The notes under the pieces were generated by a model, which worked only from the letters and a program-made list of their open reading frames with translations, was not told the origin of the DNA and searched no databases. Both the position numbers and the translations under genes were made by a program. A stretch of 64,000 nucleotides of DNA from Yoonia sp034652275 (lineage in GTDB: Bacteria > Pseudomonadota > Alphaproteobacteria > Rhodobacterales > Rhodobacteraceae), in assembly GCF_034652275.1 (NCBI RefSeq), contig NZ_JAXIWG010000004.1, positions 1-64,000 on the forward strand. Direction: 5' to 3'. Below are positions 24,697 through 34,002 of the stretch, in pieces (positions within the stretch are counted from its first letter, which is position 1; every line of letters begins with the position of its first letter).

Positions 24697-25467
24697 ATGC
24701 TTGTTGTGATTTCCCCCGCCAAATCGCTGGACATGGACCCTGTGCAGGGGCCTGCCACTGCGCCCGCGTTTCAGGCCGATGCCGTGCGGCTGGCGAAAAC
24801 CGCGCGGGGCCTGAGTTTGGGCGATCTGAAAAGCCTGATGGCGATCTCCGACGATCTGGCCCGCCTGAACCGCGACCGTTTCAAGGCTTTCGCGGCCGAC
24901 CCTGCGGCCGATGCGGTGAAACCCGCAGCCCTTGCCTTTAACGGCGATACCTATCAGGGGCTGGAGGCCAAGACCCTGTCCGAGGATGATCTGGCCTGGG
25001 CGCAGGACCATCTGGGCATCCTGTCGGGGCTTTACGGCCTGCTGCGCCCGCTGGACGCGATCCAGCCCTACCGTCTGGAAATGGGCAGCAAGCTGAAAAC
25101 GCGGCGCGGTGCGTCGCTCTATGATTATTGGGGCGACACCATCGCCAAGGCGCTGAACGCGCGGGCGGCGGAGGTCGGGACCGATACGCTGGTCAACTGC
25201 GCCAGTCAGGAATATTTCGGCGCGGTGGACCGCAAGGCGCTGAAACTGCGCGTCATCACCCCCAGTTTCATGGAAGTCAAAGACGACAAACCCCGCATCG
25301 TCAGCTTTTTCGCCAAACGCGCAAGGGGGGCCATGGCGCGGTTCATCGTGGAAAACCGTGTGACGGAGGCGGAGGGGATCAAGCAGTTCACCAGCGGCGG
25401 GTATGCGTATGACGCGGACCTGTCCGAGGGGGATACATGGGTGTTTGCGCGGGATTATCCGGCGTAG
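24697..25467 (+). CDS. yaaA: Peroxide stress protein YaaA
   Basis: 256 residues of the DUF328/UPF0246 family: I-S-P-A-K-S-L-D at the start, F-N-G-D-T-Y-Q-G-L, G-L-L-R-P-L-D-A-I-Q-P-Y-R-L-E-M-G, N-C-A-S-Q-E-Y-F and F-A-K-R-A-R-G-A-M-A-R. In E. coli YaaA limits free iron and DNA damage during H2O2 stress. ATG at 24697 is directly preceded by an in-frame GTG. Confidence 0.93.
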   Translation: MLVVISPAKSLDMDPVQGPATAPAFQADAVRLAKTARGLSLGDLKSLMAISDDLARLNRDRFKAFAADPAADAVKPAALAFNGDTYQGLEAKTLSEDDLAWAQDHLGILSGLYGLLRPLDAIQPYRLEMGSKLKTRRGASLYDYWGDTIAKALNARAAEVGTDTLVNCASQEYFGAVDRKALKLRVITPSFMEVKDDKPRIVSFFAKRARGAMARFIVENRVTEAEGIKQFTSGGYAYDADLSEGDTWVFARDYPA

Positions 25468-25478
25468 GGGTGTTGTCC

Positions 25479-25820
25479 TTACAACAGCAGCTCGCCCAAG
25501 CCAAACTGTGCGCCGATCACACCGATGATGACACCTGCGGGCACGCTGAAATACAACAGGACGGGTCTGCGCTTGCGCATCCGCGCCGGGGCAGAGGACT
25601 TGACCTTGCCTGAAAAAATCCAGTCGCCCAAGTCGTTCATGTAATAGATGAACAAGAATACGAAACCGAACGGGATCAGAACATAGATCACGGTCAGCCA
25701 GAAGGCGGCACCGTCCATCGTGATCAGCGTAGCAAGCAGCAAGCCGATGTAGACCCCCATCGTGCAAAGGCCAGCGGCAATGACCCAATCGAAAAACGCC
25801 ATTTTGTGTCGGTCAGCCAT
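25479..25820 (-). CDS. Small membrane protein, hypothetical
   Basis: 113 residues with three hydrophobic helices (about 10-32, 40-62 and 87-110) and a basic loop (K-V-K-S-S-A-P-A-R-M-R-K-R-R). It ends 11 bases from the convergent yaaA. No family is recognised with confidence; the coding frame and composition look real. Confidence 0.6.
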   Translation of the reverse strand: MADRHKMAFFDWVIAAGLCTMGVYIGLLLATLITMDGAAFWLTVIYVLIPFGFVFLFIYYMNDLGDWIFSGKVKSSAPARMRKRRPVLLYFSVPAGVIIGVIGAQFGLGELLL

Positions 25821-25973
25821 CCGTCGGTGTCTCGCGCGGTAACACTATGGCCGCCAGCGCACACGTTTGGAGTAGATATGTCAAGTTTGCTGCTCGGCGA
25901 CGGTCGAGCGCGGCATGGATCATGGTTCGCATGACACGCCTGTCCGCCGCTGCCGAATGTAACTGCAGTCTCG

Positions 25974-27149
25974 CTAGATCCGCTCAATCGCCAGTGCGAT
26001 CCCTTGCCCGCCGCCAATGCACATCGTGATCAGTGCGCGTTTGCCGCCTGTCCGCTCCAGCTCGTACATCGCCTTGACGGTGATGATCGCCCCCGTCGCC
26101 CCCACGGGATGGCCCAGTGCAATCGCGCCGCCGTTGGGGTTCACGCGGGCGGGGTCGAAGCCCAGTTCCTTGCTGACCGCCAATGCTTGCGCGGCAAAGG
26201 CTTCGTTGGATTCGATCACGTCGAAATCAGCCGCGGCCAGTCCTGTCTTGTCCAAAAGCGCCCGCACGGCGGGGACAGGGCCGATGCCCATCACCTCGGG
26301 GCGGACACCGGCATGCGCATAGCCCAGAATGCGGAAACGCGGGGTCAGGCCTGCCGCCGCCGCCGCATCGGCGCGCGCCAGCACAATCGCCGCCGCCCCG
26401 TCGTTCAGGCCGGAGGCATTGCCCGCCGTGACGCTGCCGTCTTTCTGGAACACGGGGCGCAGGGCGGCGAGCGCCTCGGCCGTGGTGGCCTTGGGGTGTT
26501 CGTCGCGGATGAAATCGACCGTCTCGCGCTTGCTGCGGATCGGGACCGGCACAATCTGGCTGTCGAAATAGCCCGCTGCGATGGCCGCCGCCGCGCGCTG
26601 CTGGCTTTGCAGCGCAAAGGCGTCCTGTTCTTCGCGCGAGACGCCATGTTCGCCCGCCACATTCTCCGCCGTCACCCCCATATGGCCGGTGCCGAAAGGA
26701 CAGTTCAGCGCGCCCAGCATCATGTCCTGCGTGCGGATATCGCCCATCTTGGCGCCCCAGCGCTGGTCGGAGATGATAAAGGGCGAGCGGCTCATGTTCT
26801 CGGACCCGCCGGCAAGGCCGAAATCGGCATCGCCCAGCATCAGCGATTGCGCGACCGAGATGATCGCCTGCACGCCGGACCCGCAGAGCCGGTTCACGTT
26901 CATCGCAGGCACGCTGTCGGGGATGCCCGCCTGCATCGCGGCGACACGGCTGACATACATATCCTTGGGTTCGGTATTGATGACATGGCCAAAGGCCACA
27001 TGCCCGATCCGGTCGCCCGCGATACCCGACCGTTCCAAAGCGGCTTTTGCCACCACTGTCCCGAGTTCGATGGGCGTGGTGCCCGCCAGCGCGCCACCAA
27101 AAGTGCCGATGGCAGTGCGTGCGCCGCCCAGAATGACGATGTCGGTCAT
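25974..27149 (-). CDS. Acetyl-CoA acetyltransferase (thiolase)
   Basis: 391 residues, the standard length for biosynthetic/degradative thiolases. ATG at 27149 has a GGAGGA site. Catalytic residues are visible: nucleophilic Cys89 in N-R-L-C-G-S-G-V-Q-A, His in G-G-A-I-A-L-G-H-P-V-G, and the second Cys in T-M-C-I-G-G-G-Q-G. It condenses or cleaves acetoacetyl-CoA. No phaB or other PHB gene is adjacent, so the pathway cannot be fixed. A longer upstream frame has no conserved sequence. Confidence 0.92.
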   Translation of the reverse strand: MTDIVILGGARTAIGTFGGALAGTTPIELGTVVAKAALERSGIAGDRIGHVAFGHVINTEPKDMYVSRVAAMQAGIPDSVPAMNVNRLCGSGVQAIISVAQSLMLGDADFGLAGGSENMSRSPFIISDQRWGAKMGDIRTQDMMLGALNCPFGTGHMGVTAENVAGEHGVSREEQDAFALQSQQRAAAAIAAGYFDSQIVPVPIRSKRETVDFIRDEHPKATTAEALAALRPVFQKDGSVTAGNASGLNDGAAAIVLARADAAAAAGLTPRFRILGYAHAGVRPEVMGIGPVPAVRALLDKTGLAAADFDVIESNEAFAAQALAVSKELGFDPARVNPNGGAIALGHPVGATGAIITVKAMYELERTGGKRALITMCIGGGQGIALAIERI

Positions 27150-27278
27150 GGTATCCTCCCCCGTTGATTGGTTGCAGCTTACCGTAACAGCACGCGCGCA
27201 AAAGCCAGAACGTCGCGGCACGGCAGTTTTGGCAAGCCCAAGCGTTTCCTTCGGCCAGCCGTGTGTTAATTGACCTGC

Positions 27279-27938
27279 ATGACACTGCTGATCGTTGACA
27301 CCCTGACCAAGACCTATGCCACGGCTGACGGCCCTTTCCCCGTGCTGCGCGGCGTCAGCCTGACGCTGGAGGCGGGCGAAAGCCTTGCGCTGACTGGCGA
27401 ATCGGGCAGTGGCAAAAGCACGCTGTTGCACCTGATCGGCGGGCTTGACCGCGCGGATGCGGGCCGGATCATGCTAGACGGGCAGGATATCGCCAGCCTT
27501 GATGACGCAGGCCGTGCGGCCTTGCGGCGTGGCACGGTCGGTGTGGTGTTTCAGCAGTTCAACCTGATCCCCAGCCTGAAGATCGCCGACAACATCGCGT
27601 TTCAGGCGCGGCTGGCGGGGCGGCATGACGCGGCATGGTGTGCGACCTTGGCCGAACGGATGGGGCTGACGGACCATCTGCGCAAATATCCCGAACAGCT
27701 GTCGGGTGGCCAGCAACAGCGCGTTGCCATTGCGCGCACGCTGGCTCCGCGCCCCAAGCTGGTGCTGGCGGATGAACCGACTGGCAATCTGGACGAGACC
27801 ACCGCCGCGACGGTTATGGACATGATGCTGGAACTGGTGGCCGAGACCGGCGCGGGCCTTTTGATGGTTACCCATTCGCAGGTGCTGGCCGCCCGCCTGC
27901 AACGCCGCCTGCATCTGCGCGCGGGTCAGGTGGCATGA
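27279..27938 (+). CDS. ABC transporter ATPase, AttE/LolD-like
   Basis: 219 residues with Walker A G-E-S-G-S-G-K-S-T, Q-loop F-Q-Q-F-N-L, signature L-S-G-G-Q-Q-Q-R-V, Walker B L-V-L-A-D-E-P-T-G-N-L-D and switch His in V-T-H-S. The A-D-E-P-T-G-N-L-D form marks the MacB/LolD group. It overlaps the permease gene by ATGA. The context (FtsX permease plus AttH-like protein) suggests an AttEFGH-type system. Confidence 0.9.
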   Translation: MTLLIVDTLTKTYATADGPFPVLRGVSLTLEAGESLALTGESGSGKSTLLHLIGGLDRADAGRIMLDGQDIASLDDAGRAALRRGTVGVVFQQFNLIPSLKIADNIAFQARLAGRHDAAWCATLAERMGLTDHLRKYPEQLSGGQQQRVAIARTLAPRPKLVLADEPTGNLDETTAATVMDMMLELVAETGAGLLMVTHSQVLAARLQRRLHLRAGQVA

Positions 27939-30316
27939 CGCGGGCGGCGTTTGCAGCCCTTCTGTCGCATTGGTGGCGCAATCCGGTGCAATTGTTCACG
28001 CTGCTGGCGGGGTTGGCGCTGGCGACGGGCCTCTGGTCCGGCGTGCAGGCGATCAACGCCGAGGCGCGCGCAAGCTATGACGCTGCCGCCAGCACGCTGG
28101 ACGAAGGCCGCTATGACCGTCTGGTCGCGCGTGACGGCGAAGCCTTCGCGCAGGATGTGTTCGTGACGCTCCGCCGCGCGGGCTGGCTGGTCAGCCCGAT
28201 GCTGTCTGGCGATCTGGATGGCGTGCGGCTGATCGGGATCGAGGCGCTGACAGCCCCTGCAGGCATGGGGCCGGTCACTTTGGGCGGGGATGTGAACCTT
28301 GCGGGTTTTCTGACGGGGGGCGATCAAGTCTTTGCCAATGCTGCGACGGCCGCACGGCTGGATGGGGTCGAGGTGTTGATCTCGGATGACCTTGCCGATG
28401 ACACCGCCATCGCCGACATCGGCACCGCGCAGCGGTTGCTGGACCGTGCGGGGCTGATCGACAGCCTGCTGATGCTGCCCGATCAACCCCGCGACCTGCC
28501 GCCCTTGGCGCAGATCGCGCCCGACCTCACCCTGCAACCCGCGCAAGGCGGCACCGATATCGCGGGGCTGACCGACAGTTTCCATCTGAACCTGACCGCC
28601 TTTGGCCTTCTGTCCTTTGCGGTGGGCATTTTCATCGTGCATGGTGCGATTGGCCTCGCGTTTGAACAACGGCGCGGCATGGTGCGCACGCTGCGCGCGC
28701 TGGGCCTGCCGCTGAACCGCCTGATCGGGTTGATGCTGGCGGAACTGCTGGTCTTTGCGCTGGTCGCAGGCGTGATCGGGGTCGCCTTGGGTTATGTGAT
28801 CGCCGCACTTTTGTTGCCCGATGTGGCCGCGACCTTGCGCGGGCTTTACGGGGCGGATGTGTCGGGCACCCTGCAACTGCGGCCCAGTTGGTGGGCGTCG
28901 GGGCTGGGGATTGCCTTTGCTGGGACCTTGCTCGCGGGCGCATCGGCGCTGTGGGGGATCGCGCGGATGCCGCTTTTGGCGGCTGCGCAACCGCGCGCGC
29001 TGGCGATGGCGGCAGGGCGGCGGGCCAGCTTTCAGATGGGGGCGGCGCTGGTGCTGCTGGCCGTGGCCTTTGTGCTGGCCTTCAACGCGGATGGCTTGGT
29101 GACGGGCTTTGCCTTGCTCGGGACCTTGCTGATCGGCGCAGCCCTTGCCTTGCCGCCGGTGCTGAACGCGGTTTTGGCCTTTGCCAGCGGGCGGGCGCGG
29201 GGTGTGACCGCGCAATGGTTCTGGGCTGACACGCGCCAGCAATTGCCCGGCCTGTCGCTGGCGCTGATGGCCTTGATGCTGGCGATTGCGGCCAATATCG
29301 GTGTGTCCACGATGGTGTCGAGCTTTCGGCTGACCTTCACCGGCTTTCTGGACCAGCGGCTGGCGTCCGAGCTTTATATCAGCACGGACAGCGCCGCACA
29401 GACCGCCGCACTGGTCGCGTTTGCCGAAGGTGCGGGGGCTGCCGTCCTGCCGATCCAGTCCGCCGATGTGCAGATCGCGGGCCAACCGGCGGAGGTGTTC
29501 GGCACCCGCGACCATGCCACCTATCGCGACAACTGGCGCTTTTTGCAAAGCACGCCCGACGCGTGGTACGCGACCTTTGCGGGGCAGGCAGTTGTCATCA
29601 ATGAACAACTGGCGCGGCGGGGGGCGCTGGGCCTTGGCGATATGGTTGCTATCGGCAGCCTGACCCTGCCGGTTGCGGGCATCTACGGCGATTACGGCAA
29701 TCCGATAGGACAGGTTGTTCTGGCATTGGATGCCTTTGCGCAGGAATTTCCCGGCATCGAGGCGCGCCAGTTCGGGCTGCGCGTGGCGGGCGATCCGGCT
29801 GATTTTGTCACCGGACTGACCGAAGCGACAGGTATCGGCGCTGGCCAGACTATCGACCAGGCGGGAATCAAGGCCGTCTCGCTCGCGATCTTCGAGCGGA
29901 CGTTTACCGTCACCACCGCGCTGAATATCCTGACGCTGGCGGTCGCCGGTTTCGCCATTCTGATGAGCCTGCTGACCCTGGCCGCGATGCGGGTGCCGCA
30001 GCTTGCCCCCGCTTGGGCGATGGGCATGACGCGCGGTGCCTTGGGGCGGCTGGAATTGCTGCGCGCGGTGATGCTGGCGGTGCTGACAGCGGCGCTGGCC
30101 TTGCCGCTGGGCCTTGCGCTGGCGTGGGTCCTGCTCGCGGTTGTGAATGTTGCGGCCTTTGGCTGGCAGTTGCCGATGTATCTCTTCCCGCTGGATTACG
30201 CGCGTCTGGGCGGGTTCGCTTTGCTCGCGGCTGTTCTTGCTGCAGGCTGGCCCGCATGGCGGCTGGCGCGCACACCGCCCGGCGATCTGCTGAAGGTTTT
30301 TGCCAATGAACGCTAA
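27935..30316 (+). CDS. FtsX-type ABC permease, AttF/G-like double unit
   Basis: 793 residues with about ten membrane helices arranged as two FtsX-like halves (hydrophobic clusters near 20-40, 215-330, 355-440 and 655-790) and large extracytoplasmic domains between. Such permeases move lipids or lipoproteins or transmit force rather than import nutrients. The start overlaps the ATPase stop (ATGA), and the end overlaps the AttH-like gene by 11 bases. The double size suggests the two subunits of AttFG are fused. Confidence 0.85.
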   Translation: MTRAAFAALLSHWWRNPVQLFTLLAGLALATGLWSGVQAINAEARASYDAAASTLDEGRYDRLVARDGEAFAQDVFVTLRRAGWLVSPMLSGDLDGVRLIGIEALTAPAGMGPVTLGGDVNLAGFLTGGDQVFANAATAARLDGVEVLISDDLADDTAIADIGTAQRLLDRAGLIDSLLMLPDQPRDLPPLAQIAPDLTLQPAQGGTDIAGLTDSFHLNLTAFGLLSFAVGIFIVHGAIGLAFEQRRGMVRTLRALGLPLNRLIGLMLAELLVFALVAGVIGVALGYVIAALLLPDVAATLRGLYGADVSGTLQLRPSWWASGLGIAFAGTLLAGASALWGIARMPLLAAAQPRALAMAAGRRASFQMGAALVLLAVAFVLAFNADGLVTGFALLGTLLIGAALALPPVLNAVLAFASGRARGVTAQWFWADTRQQLPGLSLALMALMLAIAANIGVSTMVSSFRLTFTGFLDQRLASELYISTDSAAQTAALVAFAEGAGAAVLPIQSADVQIAGQPAEVFGTRDHATYRDNWRFLQSTPDAWYATFAGQAVVINEQLARRGALGLGDMVAIGSLTLPVAGIYGDYGNPIGQVVLALDAFAQEFPGIEARQFGLRVAGDPADFVTGLTEATGIGAGQTIDQAGIKAVSLAIFERTFTVTTALNILTLAVAGFAILMSLLTLAAMRVPQLAPAWAMGMTRGALGRLELLRAVMLAVLTAALALPLGLALAWVLLAVVNVAAFGWQLPMYLFPLDYARLGGFALLAAVLAAGWPAWRLARTPPGDLLKVFANER

Positions 30317-31331
30317 AGCGCTGATCCTCTGCCTGTTGCCGGTCACAGCACTGGCCCAAGGTTTCGCGGGTCTCGGGACCGAGGTTGAAGGTTTTTCCAC
30401 CCCCGCCCCTGACCCAGTGTTCGATTTCCCCGCCGATCATGGCGCGCATCCTGATTACCGGATCGAATGGTGGTATCTGACCGCCAATCTGGAGGATGCC
30501 GACGGCACGCCCTACGGCCTGCAATGGACGCTGTTCCGCTCTGCCTTGGCACCTTACGAGGCCGAAGGCTGGGACAGCCCGCAACTCTGGATGGGCCATG
30601 CGGCGGTGACGACAGAGACCGCGCATTTCGTCGCCGAACGGCTCGCGCGGGGCGGGATCGGGCAGGCAGGTGTCGTGGCCGACCCGTTCAGCGCATGGAT
30701 CGACGACTGGGCGCTGGAAGGCGACTGGCAGACCCTGCATATGCGCGCGACGGGTGCGGATTTCGGCTATGACATGACGCTGACCGCGACCGGCCCTTTG
30801 GTGTTCCACGGCGAGGGCGGCTATTCGGTGAAATCGGCGGCGGGGCAGGCGTCCTATTACTATTCGCAGCCGTTTTTCGAGATTGCAGGCACGCTGCAAC
30901 TGCCGACCGGTGATGTGCAGGTCACGGGTAGTGCGTGGCTGGACCGCGAATGGTCGTCGCAGCCTTTGGCGGATAACCAGACCGGCTGGGACTGGTTTTC
31001 GCTGTCGTTTGATGATGGCAACAAGCTGATGGGCTTCCGGCTGCAACAGACGGACGGGATGAATTACACCTCTGCGACATGGATCACGGCAGACGGGGAA
31101 ACCACGCCTTACCCGGACGGGGCCTTGCAGGTGGAACCGCTGATGAGCAATGCGGCGGGCGTGCCGGTCCATTGGCGCTTGACCTTGCCTGCACGCGGTG
31201 TCGATGTGACGGTCGAGGCGCTGAACGATGACGCGTGGATGACGACCAGCGTCCCCTACTGGGAAGGGCCGGTGACGTTTCACGGCACCCACCAAGGACG
31301 CGGCTATCTGGAGATGACAGGCTATGACTGA
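30306..31331 (+). CDS. AttH/CrtC-like lipocalin-fold protein
   Basis: 341 residues with a signal peptide (cut near A-L-A-Q, residue 16). It carries the CrtC/AttH domain signature E-W-W-Y-L-T-A-N-L (about 53-61), W-L-D-R-E-W-S-S-Q-P (about 215-224) and W-D-W-F-S-L. Relatives include hydroxyneurosporene hydratase CrtC and AttH. Given the ABC partner genes, AttH is the likelier match. It overlaps the permease and the FMN-binding gene, so the operon is translationally coupled. Confidence 0.85.
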   Translation: MNAKALILCLLPVTALAQGFAGLGTEVEGFSTPAPDPVFDFPADHGAHPDYRIEWWYLTANLEDADGTPYGLQWTLFRSALAPYEAEGWDSPQLWMGHAAVTTETAHFVAERLARGGIGQAGVVADPFSAWIDDWALEGDWQTLHMRATGADFGYDMTLTATGPLVFHGEGGYSVKSAAGQASYYYSQPFFEIAGTLQLPTGDVQVTGSAWLDREWSSQPLADNQTGWDWFSLSFDDGNKLMGFRLQQTDGMNYTSATWITADGETTPYPDGALQVEPLMSNAAGVPVHWRLTLPARGVDVTVEALNDDAWMTTSVPYWEGPVTFHGTHQGRGYLEMTGYD

Positions 31332-31881
31332 CTGGTTCACCACGCTGGAGGGGCTGCGCACGCGGGCCTGGGGGATGCTGGCACGCGGCGTGGCCGATGC
31401 ACGCCATCCTTGCCGTTTGCCCACAGTCTGCACTGTCAGTCCTGATGGCTGGCCCGAGGCGCGCACGATGGTGCTGCGATCCGCCGATCAGGGCGCTGCG
31501 GTGGTCACGCTGCACACCGACCTGCAATCGACCAAGCTAGCGAGCCTGACCGCCAATCCGCGTGTGGCGCTGCATGTCTGGCTGCGCCCGCAAGCCCTCC
31601 AGATCAGGCTGCAGGCCGAGGTTACGGTGCAAAGCGGGGCGGATGTCCGCGCGCTTTGGGACAAGATTCCTGACCATGCGCAGCAAAGCTATGGCGTCAC
31701 CCCGCCCCCCGGTGCGCCGATCGGGGCGGCGCTGGATTATGTGAAACAGCCCGACCCTGCGACCTTTGCCGTGCTGTCCTGCCATGTCATGCAGATCGAC
31801 CTTGTGCATCTGGGCGACCAGCACCGCCGCGCGGCCTATTCACGAAGCGATGATTGGGCGGGCCAATGGCTATCGCCGTGA
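31324..31881 (+). CDS. Pyridoxamine 5'-phosphate oxidase-like FMN-binding protein
   Basis: 185 residues of the PNPOx-like split-barrel fold: C-T-V-S-P-D-G-W-P-E-A-R-T-M-V-L-R near residue 35, H-T-D-L-Q-S-T-K, and W-L-R-P-Q-A-L-Q-I-R-L-Q-A-E. It is close to general-stress or pyridoxamine-oxidase-family flavoproteins, but the R-V-P-V-C-terminal signature of true PdxH is absent, so I call only the family. It overlaps the AttH-like gene by 8 bases. Confidence 0.78.
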   Translation: MTDWFTTLEGLRTRAWGMLARGVADARHPCRLPTVCTVSPDGWPEARTMVLRSADQGAAVVTLHTDLQSTKLASLTANPRVALHVWLRPQALQIRLQAEVTVQSGADVRALWDKIPDHAQQSYGVTPPPGAPIGAALDYVKQPDPATFAVLSCHVMQIDLVHLGDQHRRAAYSRSDDWAGQWLSP

Positions 31882-31905
31882 CAGGTGCCGCGCTAAAGGC
31901 GTTGC

Positions 31906-34002
31906 ATGGATAGATACCCCTTTACCCGTGACCTTGTGCTTGTCGGTGGCGGCCATACCCATGCGCTGGTGTTGCGCAAATGGGGGATGGACCCGCTGGC
32001 AGGCGTGCGGGTGACGGTGATCAACCCCGGTCCGACAGCGGCCTATTCGGGCATGCTGCCGGGGTTCGTGGCGGGGCACTACAGCCGCGATGATCTGGAT
32101 ATCGATCTGGTCAAACTGGCCCGTTTCGCAGGGGCGCGGATCATCAACGGGGCGGTGACAGGTATTGACCGCACAGCGCGCACCGTCACCGTGCCGGGGC
32201 GGCCGCCCATCGCCTATGACGTGCTGGCGATTGACGTAGGGATCACGTCCGAAATGCCCGTGCTGGAAGGCTTCGCCGCGCATGGCATTCCGGCCAAACC
32301 CTTGGGGGCCTTTGCGCAGGCTTGGGATGATTACCGCACCCGCGCGAAAGCCCCGAAAATCGCCGTGATCGGGGGTGGTGTCGCGGGGGCGGAACTGGCG
32401 CTTGCCATGGCGCATGCGTTGCGCGACAGATCCCCGAAACTGCATCTGATCGACCGCAGCCGTGCGCTGGCCGCCCTTGGCGACAAGGCGCGGCAAAGGA
32501 TGCTGGCGGCGCTGGCGGGCTACGGCGTAGAGATCATCGAACAGGCCGAAGTGACGCAGGTGTTCCCCGAAGGTGTGCTGCTGAAAGACGGTCGCCTGAT
32601 CCACAGCGATTTCACCACCGGTGCGGCAGGGGCCAAGCCGCATGACTGGATCGCAGGCACGGGGCTTGATCTGCAGGACGGATTTATCACAGTGAACGCG
32701 CAGTTGCAGGCCAGTGACGCGTCCGTTTTTGCCGTGGGCGATTGCGCCCATATGGCGGCCAGCCCCCGCCCCAAGGCAGGGGTCTATGCCGTGAGGCAGG
32801 CGCCTGTGTTGTTCGACAACCTGCGCGCGGTCTTGTCCGGCGGGCAGTTGCGCGATTACACGCCGCAGCGCGACTATCTCAAGCTGATCTCGCTGGGCCA
32901 GAAAGCGGCGCTGGCGGAAAAGTTCGGGACGGTCTGGCAAGGGCGGCTCTTGTGGCGGCTCAAGGACCGGATCGACGCCAAGTTCATGACGCAGCTTGAC
33001 GACCTGCCCGTGATGCAGGGGCCAGTTCTGCCGAAAACCGCGGCCCTTGGCCTGCGCGAGGCCTTGGGCGACAAGCCGATGTGTGGCGGTTGCGGGGCCA
33101 AGGTGGGCCGTGCAGCCTTGCAGCAGGTGCTGGGCGATGCCTTTGGCGATGACGCGGGCATGGTGCAGGCGGGGCAGATCATCACCACCGACCATCTGCG
33201 CGCGCTGACCGCCGATCCGGTGCTGATGACGCGCATCGCCGCCATTCACGCCTTGGGCGATATCTGGGCGATGGGGGCCACCCCGCAGGCCGCGACGGCG
33301 CAGATCATCCTGCCACGGATGAGCGCGGAGTTGCAGCAGCGCACCATGGCCGAGATCATGGCGGCCGCGACCGCCACCATGACCGAGGCAGGCGCGCGGA
33401 TCGTGGGCGGGCATAGCTCACTGGGTGATGAGCTGACCATCGGCTTCACGATCACAGGGCTGGTGGACAGGCCCATCACACTCGCAGGCGCGCGGCCGGG
33501 CGATGCGCTGATCCTGACCAAACCCATCGGCAGCGGCACGATCATGGCTGGTGACATGGCAGGGCAGGCGCGCGGGGCTGATGTGATCGCCTGTCTGGAC
33601 CTGATGATGCAATCGCAGGCCGCCGCCGCCGCGATCCTGCGGGAGGCCCATGCGATGACCGATGTGACGGGTTTCGGCCTTTTGGGGCATCTGCGGGGGA
33701 TGTGCGATGCCTCTGGAACGGGGGCTGTGCTGGACTGGACGCGAGTGCCAGTGATGGCGGGAGCGGCGGCGTTGTCGGCGAAAGGTGTGCGCTCGACGCT
33801 GTTTGCCGACAATCAGACGGGGGCAGGCATGGTCGGCGGTGCTGTGCCTGATCTGGCCTTTGATCCCCAGACAGCAGGCGGCTTGCTGGCGGCGGTCGCT
33901 GCCAAAAGCGCCGATAGCCTGCTGCGCGACCTGACCGAGGCGGGCTATACTGCCGCCATCATCGGGCAGATTACCGAAGGGCCACAGATCAGTCTGCGCT
34001 GA
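31906..34002 (+). CDS. selD: Flavoprotein-selenophosphate synthetase fusion (SelD)
   Basis: 698 residues. Residues 1-370 are an NADH-dehydrogenase-like FAD/NAD protein (V-G-G-G-H-T-H-A, I-G-G-G-V-A-G-A-E, V-F-A-V-G-D-C-A). From 392 on is selenide water dikinase: M-C-G-G-C-G-A-K (Cys393, Cys396, Lys399) corresponds to the active-site Cys/Lys of SelD, and the C-terminal half is the AIR-synthase fold (D-V-T-G-F-G-L-L-G-H, D-P-Q-T-A-G-G-L). It makes selenophosphate from selenide and ATP. The fused oxidoreductase may supply reduced selenium. It converges on mnmH with a 14-bp overlap, suggesting selenium goes to tRNA. Confidence 0.93.
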   Translation: MDRYPFTRDLVLVGGGHTHALVLRKWGMDPLAGVRVTVINPGPTAAYSGMLPGFVAGHYSRDDLDIDLVKLARFAGARIINGAVTGIDRTARTVTVPGRPPIAYDVLAIDVGITSEMPVLEGFAAHGIPAKPLGAFAQAWDDYRTRAKAPKIAVIGGGVAGAELALAMAHALRDRSPKLHLIDRSRALAALGDKARQRMLAALAGYGVEIIEQAEVTQVFPEGVLLKDGRLIHSDFTTGAAGAKPHDWIAGTGLDLQDGFITVNAQLQASDASVFAVGDCAHMAASPRPKAGVYAVRQAPVLFDNLRAVLSGGQLRDYTPQRDYLKLISLGQKAALAEKFGTVWQGRLLWRLKDRIDAKFMTQLDDLPVMQGPVLPKTAALGLREALGDKPMCGGCGAKVGRAALQQVLGDAFGDDAGMVQAGQIITTDHLRALTADPVLMTRIAAIHALGDIWAMGATPQAATAQIILPRMSAELQQRTMAEIMAAATATMTEAGARIVGGHSSLGDELTIGFTITGLVDRPITLAGARPGDALILTKPIGSGTIMAGDMAGQARGADVIACLDLMMQSQAAAAAILREAHAMTDVTGFGLLGHLRGMCDASGTGAVLDWTRVPVMAGAAALSAKGVRSTLFADNQTGAGMVGGAVPDLAFDPQTAGGLLAAVAAKSADSLLRDLTEAGYTAAIIGQITEGPQISLR

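Noticed and set aside
27926..30400. An 824-codon minus-strand frame
   Set aside because: Antisense to the FtsX permease, Gln/Arg-rich with no domain.
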